Positions 5,826 through 6,524 of a stretch of 6,524 nucleotides of DNA are shown one piece after another (the stretch's first letter is position 1; every line of letters starts with the position of its first letter). The DNA comes from DTU078 sp033808535 (GTDB taxonomy: Bacteria > Bacillota > Clostridia > Oscillospirales > CAG-272). Below the pieces are notes generated by a model. The model saw only the letters and a program-made list of their open reading frames with translations, had not been told where the DNA came from and ran no database searches. The stretch is from positions 1 to 6,524 of the forward strand of contig JAPXNL010000127.1 of assembly GCA_033808535.1 (NCBI GenBank), given 5' to 3'. The position numbers and the translations under genes were made by a program.

Positions 5826-6123
5826 GTAGTATAATGGTACTTTTTTCATGAATAATATATAACTGCTATTATTAACCGGATATGTATAAATAAATCAAAC
5901 CGTACATTCTGCAAACCGAAATAACATGCGCAAAGTAAGCGCCGTATGAATATGCAGACCGGGCTGACGAAGGTTGAGAGTCGGAACTGATAAACCGACA
6001 CTGGTGCGGCACAAACTGATATACTGATGTCCGGTCTGCGCGAGCCCGTGGACTGATATACCGCCTGTAAATTTCCGCTCCGGAACACCTTAGCCCGTCT
6101 GAATAGGTCTATCTGTTCCCCGC
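5826..6123. other. Intergenic region with a predicted folded segment (5954-6064), no gene recognised
   Basis: No reading frame here looks like a protein. The segment 5954-6039 is closed by a perfect 9-bp stem, GCAGACCGG (5954-5962) with CCGGTCTGC (6031-6039), extendable by G/T and C/G pairs inward. Inside is hairpin GTCGG (5980-5984)/CCGAC (5995-5999). A further hairpin GTGG (6048-6051)/CCGC (6061-6064) follows, counting one G/T pair. Both hairpin loops carry ACTGATA. A TATAAT lies at 5830-5835 but without a good -35, so transcription is unproven. Strand is not determined. Confidence 0.4.
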
Positions 6124-6190
6124 AGACAGCTGTGACGTGTACCGCCAGTGTACTTGCCCGGTCGGCAGTAATCGGGCGCAGCTGTTTTTA
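6124..6190 (+). other. Predicted three-way-junction fold ending in a T-run
   Basis: An 11-bp stem with two wobble pairs (6124-6134 with 6177-6187, core ACAGCTG/CAGCTGT) encloses two hairpins: GTAC (6139-6142)/GTAC (6150-6153), and GCCCGGT (6156-6162)/ATCGGGC (6171-6177, sharing one base with the outer stem). The 3' side runs into five T (6185-6189), so it could be an intrinsic terminator or the 3' end of a small RNA. There is no upstream gene on this strand that lacks its own terminator. I do not recognise a known RNA family. Confidence 0.35.
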
Positions 6191-6294
6191 TGCGCACTAA
6201 TACGGCAGCGATGGGCGATATTAAAATGCGGCAACCGGCGCAATTTTGCGTCCACAAAGCTGCATTACAGGGGCCATTCAATAAAACGCAAAAG

Positions 6295-6323
6295 AAAAAC
6301 CCGGGAGTATCGTCCCGGGTTTT
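6295..6323. terminator. Bidirectional Rho-independent terminator
   Basis: An 11-bp perfect stem, AAAACCCGGGA (6296-6306) with TCCCGGGTTTT (6313-6323), and a 6-base loop. On the minus strand it is followed by a long T-rich tract and sits 13 bases past the stop of the partial gene, so it terminates that gene. On the plus strand TTTT ends the stem, giving weaker termination. Confidence 0.85.
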
Positions 6324-6336
6324 GAGTTTGTCTTAA

Positions 6337-6524
6337 CTATGAGTCAAGCTTTTCGATCATTTTGATTATCTTGTTTATATCGCCCTGCATCGCTTTGCGG
6401 TATTTCTGGAACTGCGAGGCGATATTGTGGTTATTCTGCGAGCCCACCTCGAGTATTACCCAGTTGAATCCGCCCAGCGCGAAAAACTCACCGATATCGT
6501 ATACGCGGTTCTCTAATATAATAT
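6337..6524 (-). CDS. C-terminal fragment, possibly an extracellular solute-binding protein
   Basis: The gene enters from the right edge and ends at TAG (6337-6339); 61 C-terminal residues are visible and the start lies outside the window. The frame is open throughout and has sensible coding composition. The pattern NRVYDIGEFFALGGFNWVI near the fragment's start, then SQNNHNIASQFQKYRKAMQ and a Lys/Ile-rich amphipathic helix with MIEKLDS at the end, resembles the C-terminal lobe of Clostridia family-1 extracellular solute-binding proteins, which often read RVYDLGYxxNxGG and end in repeated Lys-rich helices. That is recognition by pattern from a short piece, so the family call is tentative. The gene is convergent with the surface-protein gene and has its own strong terminator. 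Confidence 0.6.
   Translation of the reverse strand, partial: IILENRVYDIGEFFALGGFNWVILEVGSQNNHNIASQFQKYRKAMQGDINKIIKMIEKLDS

Noticed and set aside
6015..6060. Hammerhead ribozyme, suggested by CTGATG at 6024
   Set aside because: The required CUGANGA core and the matching GAAA are absent; the base after CTGATG is T.
6100..6190. Cobalamin riboswitch, suggested by fragments such as GTTCCCCGCAG and CCGCCAGTG
   Set aside because: The full conserved core is not present in order, and no downstream plus-strand gene follows for it to control.
5846..6281. Two short minus-strand frames (5846-6088 and 6090-6281)
   Set aside because: No ribosome sites, no recognisable family, biased composition, and the region is better explained as structured non-coding sequence.

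Overview
The window looks like part of a draft or metagenome-derived genome of an anaerobic, Gram-positive Clostridia-type bacterium (Oscillospiraceae-like is my best guess, by inference). The evidence is a zinc lipoprotein/ABC/Fur-family operon, a secreted protein ending in a PQTAD-plus-membrane-anchor tail, strong Shine-Dalgarno sites and near-consensus sigma-A promoters. Coding regions are GC-rich while one intergenic stretch is very AT-rich. A run of ten N at 3487-3496 is an assembly gap.

Layout. (1) 35-931, minus: a short QueG-like double [4Fe-4S] protein, with a hairpin terminator at its 3' end and a perfect-consensus promoter placed so that the mRNA should be leaderless. (2) 1032-1230, plus: promoter, tRNA-Leu(CAA) with encoded CCA, and terminator. 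(3) 1395-4381, minus: a four-gene metal-uptake operon read in the order znuA-like lipoprotein, znuC-like ATPase, znuB-like permease, Fur/Zur-like regulator. Adjacent genes overlap by a few bases. The promoter lies at 4447-4475 and a 27-bp inverted repeat sits exactly on the expected transcription start, a good candidate operator for the regulator encoded at the operon's end. (4) 4476-4832: AT-rich divergent intergenic region. (5) 4833-5750, plus: a secreted, probably surface-anchored protein with a CBM9/DOMON-like beta domain, its own promoter and a strong terminator. (6) 5826-6294: no convincing gene, but two segments with strong RNA-folding potential. (7) 6337-6524, minus: the C-terminus of a gene running off the right edge, possibly an extracellular solute-binding protein, with a terminator shared between the strands.

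How the genes work together. The operon is a self-contained zinc (or related divalent metal) acquisition unit: the lipoprotein captures metal outside the membrane, the permease and ATPase import it, and the Fur-family protein is inferred to shut the operon off when metal is replete. The QueG-like enzyme and the tRNA gene are probably independent neighbours; a queuosine link is possible only for the former, since tRNA-Leu(CAA) is not a queuosine substrate. No defence system, phage, insertion sequence or CRISPR array is visible. The least explained parts are the folded intergenic segments around 5954-6187 and the surface protein.
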